From: JAZDRH01 sp047470865
GTDB taxonomy: Bacteria > Pseudomonadota > Gammaproteobacteria > Pseudomonadales > Pseudomonadaceae
NCBI RefSeq assembly: GCF_047470865.1
Contig: NZ_JAZDRH010000011.1
Location: 1 to 64,000, forward strand
Reading direction: 5' to 3'
Length of the DNA stretch: 64,000 nucleotides
Shown in pieces: positions 42,892-51,925 of this stretch (its first letter is position 1; every line of letters starts with the position of its first letter). Under the pieces are notes generated by a model. It worked only from the letters and a program-made list of their open reading frames with translations. It did not search any database and was not told the origin of the DNA. The position numbers and the translations under genes were made by a program.

Positions 42892-43761
42892 TTATACCAG
42901 TGGCAAATAGACATCTGTCACCAATTCATGTTCAGCCACATCATAAATAAAGTTGTGATACTGAAAGAATAAAGGGTAATCCCGCAATTGCTCACCTGTT
43001 TCTAACAGCCATTGACGGTACAAGTAATAGGCCGTATCACTAATTCGATCATGCGAACCTAAATGCCGAGCAACAGCACAACGCCCTGCTGGAATAACAG
43101 CGTTTTTGATGCCATAACTATTATTTTCATCAATTGCTTGGGTAACACTTCCACACAGCGAGAATCTAAAATCTTTAGGTTCTGTGGTTTGAGGGTCGCA
43201 AGGCGCCAAAGCATAAGTTTGACTAGTTGCCACAGGCGATAAACCTGTTGCTTTTCGCCATTCAAAAAACGTTGCCGCTGTCTGGAAAATTAACTCTATC
43301 GCCCCTCTATGCTCAATAGTAGCTACCTTTGTTTCTGGGAAATTAACTATTTTTACGTCCATAACCTGCACCTTCTGATAATTAGGATTAGGCTTACGGG
43401 CATGCCATTGCAGCCAGTTTGGCTGTTGACGAAACTGTCTAGGGCTTTGTCCGCAAGCTTGTTTGAAGGCACGCGTGAAAGATTCAGGACTTTGAAAGCC
43501 TGCCGCTAATGCAATATCAATAATTTTTTGATGATGATTAAAGGCCAACTGATAAGACGCACGTTTTAATTTCAACCATTGAATGTAGCGCCCTACAGAA
43601 ACACCGTAATACGCAGAAAATAGTCGATGGAAATGAAATACAGAAAAATGCGCCTCACAACTTAGGCTTTCTACACTTAGCGTTTCATCCAAATGCTGTT
43701 CTATATAGTGCAGCACCTTGGCAAAACGCTGGGTATAAATATCATGCTGTTTCTTTGTCAT
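42892..43761 (-). CDS. AraC family regulator with GyrI-like effector domain
   Basis: A 289-residue protein with the AraC DNA-binding domain at the N-terminus (about 10-108: LSVESLSCEAHFSVFHFHRLF and IIDIALAAGFQSPESFTRAFKQACGQSPRQFR) and a GyrI/SbmC-like small-molecule domain at the C-terminus (about 132-289). This is the Rob/SoxS-like layout, usually activators of efflux or stress genes. ATG 43761 is preceded by GGAGG; the frame runs further upstream. It has no obvious target next door. Confidence 0.88.
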   Translation of the reverse strand: MTKKQHDIYTQRFAKVLHYIEQHLDETLSVESLSCEAHFSVFHFHRLFSAYYGVSVGRYIQWLKLKRASYQLAFNHHQKIIDIALAAGFQSPESFTRAFKQACGQSPRQFRQQPNWLQWHARKPNPNYQKVQVMDVKIVNFPETKVATIEHRGAIELIFQTAATFFEWRKATGLSPVATSQTYALAPCDPQTTEPKDFRFSLCGSVTQAIDENNSYGIKNAVIPAGRCAVARHLGSHDRISDTAYYLYRQWLLETGEQLRDYPLFFQYHNFIYDVAEHELVTDVYLPLV

Positions 43762-43827
43762 CGCAGCCTCCATAACCGCTACTTTGCCAAACAAACTTTA
43801 TGAAAACTTGACCTATCTTGCTCTCTT

Positions 43828-44973
43828 TTATAGTTGTTCAATTGCCTTTTGCATACGTTCTAAAGCCGTTTCCAGCAAGCGACGTGAGCAACCGAAATTC
43901 AAGCGTAAAAACTGTCGATCACCAAACTCACTACCCGCAGATAAGCCAACGCCAGCCTGTTCAAAAAAAGCTTGTGGATTAGCCACTGGTAACGCCGAGG
44001 CATCAATCCATGCCAAATAGGTTGCGGCAAACGGCTGCAATTGCAAACCTTTCATTTGATTAACTTTTTCCAGCACTAGTTGATAATTGCCCCGAAGATA
44101 ATCTAATTGTGCTTCAAGCCAAGCTTGCCCATCTCGATAAGCTGCTGTTGCCGCAACATAGGCTAAAATATCAACACTTGGTACAAAGCCTAGTCTCTCT
44201 TGGCAAAAGGCTTTACGCAATTGTGCGTTAGGAATAATCGCAAAAGAAGCACCTAAACCAGCAATATTAAAGGTTTTAGAAGGCGCCATTAACGTAATAG
44301 TGCGTTGTTCCGCATCGGGACTTAATGAGGCTATAGGGATATGACGCGCCTTTTTATCTAAGATAAGATCACAATGAATCTCATCTGAACAAATAACAAG
44401 ATTATGCTGTTGTGCAAATGCCAGCTGAGTTGTTAATTCTTCTCGAGTATAAACAGTACCGCCAGGGTTGTGTGGATTGCATAAAATCATCATAGAGGCG
44501 CTAGCTTCTACCGCAGGTTCACAAGCCTGAAGATCTATAACCCAGCGTGTGTCTTGCAGTATTTGTGGTGCTTTTACTAATTGACGTTGCTGCTGGCGAA
44601 CTGCGCGCTGAAAAGGTCCATACACTGGATTAGGCGTAATCACTTGATCGCCTTCTTTGGTAAAGGCTCGAACAGATAAATTTAAACCACACACCAAGCC
44701 TGGGAGAAACACCAACCAGTCTGGTTGAATTTTCCAGTCATAGAGCTTATGCATACGCTCAACAATTACTTCAATCAATTCTGGAGGCGTATAGCCATAG
44801 CCAAATACACCTTGTGCCACACGCGTTTGCAGTGCCTCAATAACCGCTGGTGGAGATTTAAAATCAACATCTGCAACCCAGAGTGGAATCACATCTTGAT
44901 TAGCATATTTATGCCACTTCTCACTGTCTGAGTGAGTACGATCTATGACTTCATTAAAATTAAATGTGAACAT
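43828..44973 (-). CDS. PatB/MalY-type cystathionine beta-lyase
   Basis: A 381-residue PLP-dependent class I/II aminotransferase-fold enzyme of the MalY/PatB group, which cleaves the C-S bond of cystathionine or cysteine conjugates. Diagnostic parts: DVIPLWVADVDFKSPPAVIEAL, LCNPHNPGGTVY, SDEIHCDLIL and the PLP-binding Lys in APSKTFNIAGL. ATG 44973 has AGGAAA upstream; the frame extends to 45009 without support. It likely takes part in methionine metabolism or sulfur salvage. Confidence 0.92.
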   Translation of the reverse strand: MFTFNFNEVIDRTHSDSEKWHKYANQDVIPLWVADVDFKSPPAVIEALQTRVAQGVFGYGYTPPELIEVIVERMHKLYDWKIQPDWLVFLPGLVCGLNLSVRAFTKEGDQVITPNPVYGPFQRAVRQQQRQLVKAPQILQDTRWVIDLQACEPAVEASASMMILCNPHNPGGTVYTREELTTQLAFAQQHNLVICSDEIHCDLILDKKARHIPIASLSPDAEQRTITLMAPSKTFNIAGLGASFAIIPNAQLRKAFCQERLGFVPSVDILAYVAATAAYRDGQAWLEAQLDYLRGNYQLVLEKVNQMKGLQLQPFAATYLAWIDASALPVANPQAFFEQAGVGLSAGSEFGDRQFLRLNFGCSRRLLETALERMQKAIEQL

Positions 44974-44991
44974 AATGAGTTTCCTACAGGC

Positions 44992-45020
44992 ATAAAAAAG
45001 GCTGCACAAGGCAGCCTTCT
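44992..45020 (-). terminator. Terminator of prpC-like gene
   Basis: AAGGCTGC and GCAGCCTT form an 8-base stem with a 5-base loop followed by six T on the minus strand. Confidence 0.8.
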
Positions 45021-45089
45021 AAACTAATATCCAACCTAGCAACAAACAAGCTATTTGATCATTATTTTATGGTTTTTATTCTTTTTAGC

Positions 45090-46226
45090 CTATGCCGATT
45101 TACGTTGGTTTAGTGGGGTAACATGGCGTTGCTCAACACCTACATATTCAGCACTTGGACGAATAATACGGTTATTTGAACGCTGCTCAATCACATGCGC
45201 TGCCCAGCCAGCCGTGCGTGAACAAACAAAAATAGGGGTAAATAACTTAGTTGGAATACCCATAAAGTTATAAGCGCTGGCATGGTAGAAATCTGCATTG
45301 GGGAATAAGCGTTTTTTATCCCACATTAGTTGTTCGATTTTTTGTGATACAGGCACTAATAGATCATCACCCACTTCTTGCCCTAAGGTCATAGCCCAAA
45401 CTTTAATGACTTCATTGCGCGGGTCAGACTCGCTATAAATGGCATGACCAAAGCCCATGATCAATTGTTTTTCTGCCATCATTTGCAAAATGCCAGCTTC
45501 TGCTTGCTCCACACTGCTAAAGCTTTCAATCAAGTCCATTGCGGCTTCGTTAGCACCTCCATGCAAAGGTCCACGTAACGAACCAATAGCGCCAGTTACA
45601 CATGAATACATATCTGACCATGTAGAGGCACAAACACGTGCAGTAAAGGTTGAAGCATTAAACTCATGCTCTGCATAAAGAATTAATGAAACATTCATTA
45701 CGCGACGATGTAAATCACTAGGTGAATGACCATGCAATAAAGCGAGGAAATGACCACCAATATCTGGTTCATTGGTTGAACATTCAATACGCTTACCTGA
45801 ATGACTGTAATGATACCAGTACAACAGAATGGCTGGAAAAGCAGCTAATAAACGGTCTGCGACTATATTTTGGTCAGCAAAAGAGCTTTCAGGAATTAAT
45901 GTGCCCAAAGTCGCACAGCCCACACGCATTACATCCATAGGATGTGCAGACGCAGGAATACGTTCTAATACTTCTTTTAATGCACTTGGCAAATCACGCA
46001 TTTGCTGTAAACGTGCCTGATAATCAGCTAGCTGAGCCTCACTAGGCAGCTCGCCATATAACAATAAATAAGCGACTTCTTCAAACTGACATTCACGTGC
46101 TAATTCACGTACGTCATACCCACGATACGTTAAGCCTGCCCCTTCTTTACCAACAGTGGACAGCGAAGTTTGCCCAGCAATTTGCCCACGAAGCCCAGCA
46201 CCAGTCAGTTTTTTTGCAGTTGCCAT
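45090..46226 (-). CDS. prpC: 2-methylcitrate synthase / citrate synthase II
   Basis: A 378-residue citrate-synthase-fold enzyme. The N-terminus KKLTGAGLRGQIAGQTSLSTVGKEGAGLTYRGYDV is the PrpC pattern rather than GltA, which is longer. Catalytic residues appear in GPLHGGANEAA (His) and GFGHAIY (His), with the Asp in the C-terminal third. PrpC condenses propionyl-CoA with oxaloacetate, and may also make citrate. ATG 46226 with AGAGGA upstream is chosen. No prpB, acnD or prpD is next to it, only a GntR regulator upstream, so the cycle is incomplete here. Confidence 0.9.
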   Translation of the reverse strand: MATAKKLTGAGLRGQIAGQTSLSTVGKEGAGLTYRGYDVRELARECQFEEVAYLLLYGELPSEAQLADYQARLQQMRDLPSALKEVLERIPASAHPMDVMRVGCATLGTLIPESSFADQNIVADRLLAAFPAILLYWYHYSHSGKRIECSTNEPDIGGHFLALLHGHSPSDLHRRVMNVSLILYAEHEFNASTFTARVCASTWSDMYSCVTGAIGSLRGPLHGGANEAAMDLIESFSSVEQAEAGILQMMAEKQLIMGFGHAIYSESDPRNEVIKVWAMTLGQEVGDDLLVPVSQKIEQLMWDKKRLFPNADFYHASAYNFMGIPTKLFTPIFVCSRTAGWAAHVIEQRSNNRIIRPSAEYVGVEQRHVTPLNQRKSA

Positions 46227-46539
46227 TATTGTATTCCTCTTTTTATCAAGCGATTGCAAAGCCCGCTTAGCAAACAGCAAAAGAGTTCTCTGCTTTCATT
46301 TTGCATATACTCACTGAGCGCAACTGTTAAGCCTTGAAGTCCTACTGCCTTACTAATTTGTGCTTTGTAAAATGATTAAACTGTTATTGGTAATATGTGT
46401 GCTTGCGCTGAAGGACGGCTATACGACTATAGCCACATACACTCTAGGTGTACTTAAAAATATTTATATATCAATGAGTTACAAAAATAGAAGGCATTTA
46501 AATTTGTTCTAAAGTCGTAGACTATAGAGTCATATTTTT
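46227..46539. other. Intergenic region of about 310 bp with palindrome
   Basis: It separates the GntR gene from prpC on the same strand. It holds the palindrome at 46417-46434 and the likely prpC promoter. I see no gene. Confidence 0.5.
46417..46434. promoter_or_regulatory. Perfect palindrome, candidate GntR operator
   Basis: GGCTATA-CGAC-TATAGCC is a perfect 7-base inverted repeat with a 4-base centre, 190 bases before prpC and just behind the GntR gene. FCD-type GntR proteins bind such short palindromes, so it may be the site through which the regulator controls prpC. Confidence 0.5.
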
Positions 46540-47229
46540 CTACTTAGGTTTGCTTTGCTGCGCGTAATAATTCTCAATATTTTTCCTAGAAGCGGCAATA
46601 TGACGACGCATTAATAGCTCTGCTAATTCCCCATCGCCTTCTGCAATAGCATCTAAAATACGATGATGCTCAACATAAGCTTGGGCGGGTCGATTCGGTG
46701 TGGTAGAAAAACGTATACGGTACATACGCACGAGATGATAGAGCTCATCACATAACAATTTAGTTAGCATCTTATTACCACTGCCCTGTATCACGCGATA
46801 ATGAAAATCATAGTCGCCTTCTTGTTGATAGTAGCCTGTTCCAGCCTGAAAAGAAGCATCTTGCTCATGGGCATAAAGCAAGGTGCGTAATTGAGCTATT
46901 TCCGTTGCTGTCATACGTTGGGCAGCTAAGCGGCATGCCATACTTTCTAACGACTCACGAATCTCATATAGCTCTATTAATTCAGCCGCTGTTAAAGATA
47001 CCACTCGCGCACCTACATGAGGTACACGCACCAGTAACCGCTGCCCTTCTAAACGATGGAGAGCTTCACGTAAAGGTCCACGGCTAATGCCATAGGCTTT
47101 GGATAATTCTGGTTCTGAAATCTTGCTGCCTGGCGCTATATCGCCTGCAATAATAGCTTTTTGTAAGCGTTTAAATACCTGCTCTGCTAATGTTGAGCTA
47201 TTTTGTAATGATTCTGTAGTATTGGTCAC
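46540..47229 (-). CDS. GntR family regulator, FCD (FadR) subfamily
   Basis: A 229-residue protein. The N-terminal winged helix-turn-helix (about 15-80) has ISEPELSKAYGISRGPLREALHRLEGQ; the C-terminal FCD domain has the metal-type residues in DYDFHYRVIQGSGNKML and EHHRILDAI. In many Pseudomonas relatives such a gene heads the 2-methylcitrate (prp) operon and responds to a propionate metabolite. Here it is followed by prpC alone, 313 bases downstream. Confidence 0.88.
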   Translation of the reverse strand: MTNTTESLQNSSTLAEQVFKRLQKAIIAGDIAPGSKISEPELSKAYGISRGPLREALHRLEGQRLLVRVPHVGARVVSLTAAELIELYEIRESLESMACRLAAQRMTATEIAQLRTLLYAHEQDASFQAGTGYYQQEGDYDFHYRVIQGSGNKMLTKLLCDELYHLVRMYRIRFSTTPNRPAQAYVEHHRILDAIAEGDGELAELLMRRHIAASRKNIENYYAQQSKPK

Positions 47230-47504
47230 AGTTAGGGTTCTTAACTATATTTTTTTGAACTCATAAGCACATCTCTTTTCATATGAGACATGCGGCTACA
47301 TATAGGATAGGCATATTGGGGTATTTTCTGCCAGAATACGCCCGCATTTAGCTTATCACTAGCTATTTTATACTTTGAATAGCCTTCGCTATACTCATGG
47401 TTATTTTTAATCAGGAAGATTAGAATAGTCCGCCATTAAGTGTGTGTTTACACGCAAAACAAAGATAATGCTATCTTTCCCAAACAGCAGTTACTTAGGT
47501 ACTT

Positions 47505-48050
47505 ATGAAGATTCGATTTTTTGCTTTATGTTGCAGCCTATTCGCACTAAACGCCTTCGGTAGCAGTATGCCTTTGACTAAAACAATTTATGGGCTTAAT
47601 GAACATGTTAGCCTTCCCTCACTAAATCTTGAGGCACCTGCCAAACTGGATACAGGAGCAGCCACTTCATCCCTTAGCGCTCACAATATTGAACAATTCA
47701 CCAAAGATGGTGAGGATTGGGTCCGTTTTACGTTGGCTATTGAAGGCGCCTCAGATGAAGTATTTGAGCGTCCTATTTCACGTATCAGCCGCATTAAACG
47801 CCGTGCTGACGACATCCCAGATGATGATGAGGATACCCATAGCTCTCGTCCAGTTATTGAAGTTGAACTCTGTATGGGTAACAGCAAGCAGTTAATTGAA
47901 ATGAACTTAACTGACCGAACCTCTTTCCAATACCCTGTTTTAATTGGCTCAAGTGCATTGAAACAATTTAAAGCAATTATTGACCCTAGTTTGAAGTATG
48001 CGGCTGGCAAACCTGACTGCACTATTAAAACTGAACCTGAAGCTGAGTAA
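47505..48050 (+). CDS. Retropepsin-like (RimK-associated) aspartic protease
   Basis: A 181-residue exported protein: signal peptide 1-20 (ALCCSLFALNAFGS), then the fold start KTIYGLNEHVSL and the single-subunit aspartic protease motif KLDTGAATSSL with Asp49. This is the DUF785/ATP-dependent zinc protease family, related to retropepsins. It is the first gene of a three-gene operon with a 7TM-transglutaminase and an ATP-grasp protein; in other bacteria the same trio is linked to envelope or osmotic stress. The substrate is not known. Confidence 0.85.
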   Translation: MKIRFFALCCSLFALNAFGSSMPLTKTIYGLNEHVSLPSLNLEAPAKLDTGAATSSLSAHNIEQFTKDGEDWVRFTLAIEGASDEVFERPISRISRIKRRADDIPDDDEDTHSSRPVIEVELCMGNSKQLIEMNLTDRTSFQYPVLIGSSALKQFKAIIDPSLKYAAGKPDCTIKTEPEAE

Positions 48051-48055
48051 TTATC

Positions 48056-49564
48056 ATGCGCTCATTAACTCTTCATCTCAAAATTCTGATTTTTGTACTG
48101 GTAACCTTAGGTGCCGTCGCAACTTGCTATCAGATTTTTGTGCTGAAAGTACCTGTTACAGAAACTGAAACTAACACGCTATGGACTGTTGAAGCCAAAC
48201 TTGACTTCAATGCCAATAACCGTGACCCCGTTAAAGTGCAAATGCATATTCCGCCGCTTACTCAAGACTTTATGAGTATGGCTGAGCATTTTGTTTCAAA
48301 TAACTATGGTGTTACGGTAAATCGTAGTGATGACAACCGTAAAGTAACTTGGTCTTCACGCCGTGCAAATGGAAAACAGTCCCTTTATTATCGAGTAGTG
48401 CTTGCACAGCGCTATGACCAAACCGATAGTAAAGGCCCTACATTCCGTGACAGCCTGCCTGTTGAAGGGGCTGAAAAAATTGCGGTAGAAGCACTATTAT
48501 CGCCAATTCGCCAACACTCTGCGGACCTTGAAACCTTTATTAGTGAAGCCATCAAGCGGGTGAATAACACGAATGATGATAACGTCAAGCTATTGTTAGC
48601 TAATGACACTTCAACAGAAAATAAAGTACGAGTACTAGAACTACTGCTTTCCGTAGCTCATGTGCCAATGCAGCGTGTACATACCTTACGTTTATCTACT
48701 AGCCATCAACAATCTCAAGACCTTTGGATTCGTAGCTATAACGGCAAGCAATGGCTATATTTCAATCCTGAAACAAGCCAGTCTGGTTTACCTAAAGATC
48801 GTTTAATTTGGTGGTTAGGCGATGCTCCTCTACTCACAGCAGAAGGCACTGTTAACAAGCCTAATATCAGCTATACCGTTACTCAAAGTGAGCAAGCTGC
48901 TTTACTGCTAAAAGGCAGCGACGCTAGCGCTATGGGTTACCCTATGTATGAGTTGCCACTGCAAAGCCAGCAAGCGTTCAAAATCATGGTAATGATTCCA
49001 ATTGGCGTATTAGTGATTTTGATTCTACGTAACATTGGTGGCTTACAGACCTTAGGTACCTTTACCCCTGTACTGATTGCTTTAGCTTTCCGTGAAACAC
49101 AGCTGGGCTACGGTATTTTGCTATTTACTATTATTACAGCATTGGGCTTATCCTTACGTTCCTATTTAGAACATCTGAAGCTGCAAATGCTACCGAGGCT
49201 ATCGGTTGTTTTAACCTTTGTGGTTATTTTAATGGCGGTTATCAGCTTGCTCAGCTACAAGCTCGGTATTGAGCGTGGATTATCAGTTGCATTATTCCCA
49301 ATGGTTATCTTAACCATGACGATTGAGCGTCTATCTATTACATGGGAAGAGCGTGGTGGCTCAACAGCCTTTAAAGTAGCCATAGGCACATTAATTGCTG
49401 CTGCCTTAGCTTATTACTTAATGAGCCTGCCGCAGCTAAGTTACTTTATCTTTACCTTCCCTGGCATCTTATTAGTCTTAATTGGCTTTATGTTGGCAAT
49501 GGGACGTTACCGCGGCTACCGCTTAACCGAGTTATTCCGCTTTAAAGCGTTCGTGAAGGAATAA
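48056..49564 (+). CDS. Inactive transglutaminase / 7TM (UUP1) membrane protein
   Basis: The 502-residue protein has one N-terminal helix (about 9-28), a periplasmic transglutaminase-like region (about 140-300) in which I cannot see the Cys-His-Asp triad, and a C-terminal block of seven helices (about 318-490) starting MVMIPIGVLVILILRNIGGLQTLGTFTPVLIALAFRE. This is the UUP1/7TM-transglutaminase family. It is translated 5 bases after the protease gene and 4 bases before the ATP-grasp gene. It likely presents a peptide or wall fragment to its partners; the role is inferred. Confidence 0.82.
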   Translation: MRSLTLHLKILIFVLVTLGAVATCYQIFVLKVPVTETETNTLWTVEAKLDFNANNRDPVKVQMHIPPLTQDFMSMAEHFVSNNYGVTVNRSDDNRKVTWSSRRANGKQSLYYRVVLAQRYDQTDSKGPTFRDSLPVEGAEKIAVEALLSPIRQHSADLETFISEAIKRVNNTNDDNVKLLLANDTSTENKVRVLELLLSVAHVPMQRVHTLRLSTSHQQSQDLWIRSYNGKQWLYFNPETSQSGLPKDRLIWWLGDAPLLTAEGTVNKPNISYTVTQSEQAALLLKGSDASAMGYPMYELPLQSQQAFKIMVMIPIGVLVILILRNIGGLQTLGTFTPVLIALAFRETQLGYGILLFTIITALGLSLRSYLEHLKLQMLPRLSVVLTFVVILMAVISLLSYKLGIERGLSVALFPMVILTMTIERLSITWEERGGSTAFKVAIGTLIAAALAYYLMSLPQLSYFIFTFPGILLVLIGFMLAMGRYRGYRLTELFRFKAFVKE

Positions 49565-49568
49565 CGCC

Positions 49569-50555
49569 ATGTTCGGATTATTCAAAACATGGAAACAGCT
49601 CAATGAGCGCGGTATTATGGGCATCAACCGCCGTAACGCAGACTATGTTTTAAAATACAATAAACGTAATCTGTACCCCTACGTTGATGACAAGATTCTA
49701 ACCAAACAACGGGCCATCGAGTGCGGCATTCATGTGCCTGAAATGTATGGCATTATTTCGACTGAGAAAGAGATTTCAAACCTTGAGAAAATTGTTTCTC
49801 AACATAAGGACTTTGTAATCAAACCTGCTCAAGGTGCTGGCGGCGATGGCATTATTGTTATCGCTGACCGCTTTGAAGGTCGTTATAAAACTGTTTCAGG
49901 CAAAATTGTTTCCCATGATGAATTGGAATATCAGCTTTCTAATATTCTCACTGGGCTTTACTCACTAGGTGGCGCGCGTGATCGCGCACTCATTGAATAC
50001 CGTGTATCACCTGACCCTATTTTCAAAAGCATCAGTTACGAAGGTGTTCCAGATATCCGTATTATTGTCCTAATGGGCTACCCTGTTATGGCTATGTTAC
50101 GTTTACCTACTCGCCAATCGAATGGCAAAGCTAACCTACACCAAGGCGCTATTGGCGTTGGTGTGGATCTAAAAACAGGGCTTACCCTAAAAGGTACTTG
50201 GCTAAATAATATTATTACCAAGCATCCTGATACAGCAAATGATGTAGCCGGCGTTCAATTGCCTGACTGGCAAGGTTTCATCAACTTAGCCGCCAGTTGT
50301 TATGAACTCTGCGGCTTAGGATACATTGGTGTGGATATGGTTCTTGATCAAGAAAAAGGGCCTCTGATTCTTGAAATTAATGCCCGCCCTGGCCTAAACA
50401 TTCAAATCGCTAATGACACTGGGCTTACTTTACGCACCCATGCGGTAGAGCGCCATTTAGCTGAGTTGAAGAAAAATGATGTCAAAGAAAGTGTTGAAGA
50501 GCGCGTTAAGTTCTCCCAAGAACACTTCGCAGCCAGCTTACCTACAACAGTGTAA
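49569..50555 (+). CDS. Alpha-L-glutamate ligase-like ATP-grasp protein
   Basis: A 328-residue ATP-grasp protein related to RimK. Visible elements: ATP loop DFVIKPAQGAGGDGIIVI near 86-103, and metal-binding GPLILEINARPGLNIQIAN near 266-284. RimK-like enzymes add glutamate to a carboxyl terminus; this clade is tied to retropepsin-like and 7TM-transglutaminase partners and has no proven substrate. It closes the operon; a strong terminator follows. Confidence 0.88.
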   Translation: MFGLFKTWKQLNERGIMGINRRNADYVLKYNKRNLYPYVDDKILTKQRAIECGIHVPEMYGIISTEKEISNLEKIVSQHKDFVIKPAQGAGGDGIIVIADRFEGRYKTVSGKIVSHDELEYQLSNILTGLYSLGGARDRALIEYRVSPDPIFKSISYEGVPDIRIIVLMGYPVMAMLRLPTRQSNGKANLHQGAIGVGVDLKTGLTLKGTWLNNIITKHPDTANDVAGVQLPDWQGFINLAASCYELCGLGYIGVDMVLDQEKGPLILEINARPGLNIQIANDTGLTLRTHAVERHLAELKKNDVKESVEERVKFSQEHFAASLPTTV

Positions 50556-50580
50556 ACTACATCCTTCCTTCTGAAAGATT

Positions 50581-50606
50581 AACGCCCGCTTTGCGGGCGT
50601 TTTACT
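50581..50606 (+). terminator. Terminator of the ATP-grasp operon
   Basis: Perfect GC-rich 9-base stem AACGCCCGC / GCGGGCGTT with a 3-base loop and a T-rich tail. Confidence 0.9.
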
Positions 50607-50616
50607 ACTACAAACT

Positions 50617-51921
50617 ATGCTAACGAGTATTTACCATCCCTTACCCTATGCCACTAACCCAGCCACCTACTTTGCCGCTTTAGCGCAACTAGAAGGGGCT
50701 ATTTTGCTGGATTCAGGCGCGCCCATAGCCCAAGGGCGTTATGATATTTGCTCAGCATTACCTGTAGCACAAATTCAGCCTGAAACCGGTGAACTTGGCT
50801 CAGCTTTTTTAGCAAGAGCGCAAAGGCTTCTCAAGCAACAAGCACCGGCTAGCAATTGGCATGACCTCCCATTTAGCGGCGGATTACTGGGTTTTTTTAA
50901 TTATGAGTTCCGCGCTGATAGCCCTTGCCAAAGCCCTCAAGTAGCACGTATTGGCCTTTATGAATGGGCAGTGATTAGCGACCATAAGCAACAAAAAACT
51001 TGGCTTATGGTACATCCACATTATCAAGGATCTATTGATCAGCTGTTTCAATTACTGGCTATTACAGAACGCCAAACCACTACAGCGTTTAACTTATTAT
51101 CGCCCTTTACTGCCGATATCACACAGGCTGAGTACAACCAGAAACTTAGCGCAATCCAAAACTATATTTTGGCCGGTGACTGCTACCAAGTGAATTTCAC
51201 CCAGCGCTTTTCAGCGTCTTATACTGGCGATCCTTGGCAGGCCTATTGCCAACTACGACAAAGCTGCCCCACACCTTTTGCAGGCTTTGTACGCCTTGCA
51301 GAAAATGAAGCTATCATAAGTCTATCTCCTGAGCGTTTTATCTTTTGCCAGCAACGTCAAGTAGAAACCAAGCCAATTAAAGGAACGCGGCCACGGGCTT
51401 TCGATTACTTAGAAGATCAAGCCTTAGCCAATGAGCTGGCATTTAGCGAAAAAGACCGTGCAGAAAACCTGATGATTGTCGATTTAATGCGTAACGATAT
51501 TGCTAAGGACTGTGTTATTGGCAGCGTTAAAGTACCTCGTTTATTTGCTATTGAAAGCTACCCAAACGTACACCATTTAGTCAGTACTATTACAGGCCAG
51601 TTAAAGCCGACATCTAGCGTGTTCGACTTATTTGGCAACTGTTTCCCTGGTGGTTCTATTACAGGCGCACCGAAAATACGTGCCATGCAAATCATTGCAG
51701 AACTTGAACAAGGTGAGCGCGGTATTTACTGCGGCTCATTATTTTATTTAGATAATCAAAACCGCTTTGATAGCTCCATTTGCATACGCACTCTACGTGC
51801 ACAAAATGGCATTATTGAATGTTTCGGCGGTGGCGGTATCGTCCTCGATTCGGATATCAAGGACGAATATCAGGAAAGCTTAGATAAAATCAGCATTCTC
51901 ATGCGTACACTAGAGCGCTAA
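50617..51921 (+). CDS. pabB: Aminodeoxychorismate synthase component I
   Basis: A 434-residue chorismate-using enzyme for p-aminobenzoate and so folate synthesis. ERFIFCQ, the PIKGTRPR motif (PabB-type with catalytic Lys), FPGGSITGAPKIRAMQIIAELE and FGGGGIVLDSD are all present, together with DRAENLMIVDLMRND. No component II (PabA) gene adjoins it. The stop lies four bases from the convergent msbA stop. The ribosome site is weak. Confidence 0.92.
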   Translation: MLTSIYHPLPYATNPATYFAALAQLEGAILLDSGAPIAQGRYDICSALPVAQIQPETGELGSAFLARAQRLLKQQAPASNWHDLPFSGGLLGFFNYEFRADSPCQSPQVARIGLYEWAVISDHKQQKTWLMVHPHYQGSIDQLFQLLAITERQTTTAFNLLSPFTADITQAEYNQKLSAIQNYILAGDCYQVNFTQRFSASYTGDPWQAYCQLRQSCPTPFAGFVRLAENEAIISLSPERFIFCQQRQVETKPIKGTRPRAFDYLEDQALANELAFSEKDRAENLMIVDLMRNDIAKDCVIGSVKVPRLFAIESYPNVHHLVSTITGQLKPTSSVFDLFGNCFPGGSITGAPKIRAMQIIAELEQGERGIYCGSLFYLDNQNRFDSSICIRTLRAQNGIIECFGGGGIVLDSDIKDEYQESLDKISILMRTLER

Positions 51922-51925
51922 CAGC

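Noticed and set aside
45090..46226. Calling the gene the main TCA citrate synthase (gltA)
   Set aside because: The N-terminus and the length of 378 residues follow the PrpC type, not the longer hexameric GltA.
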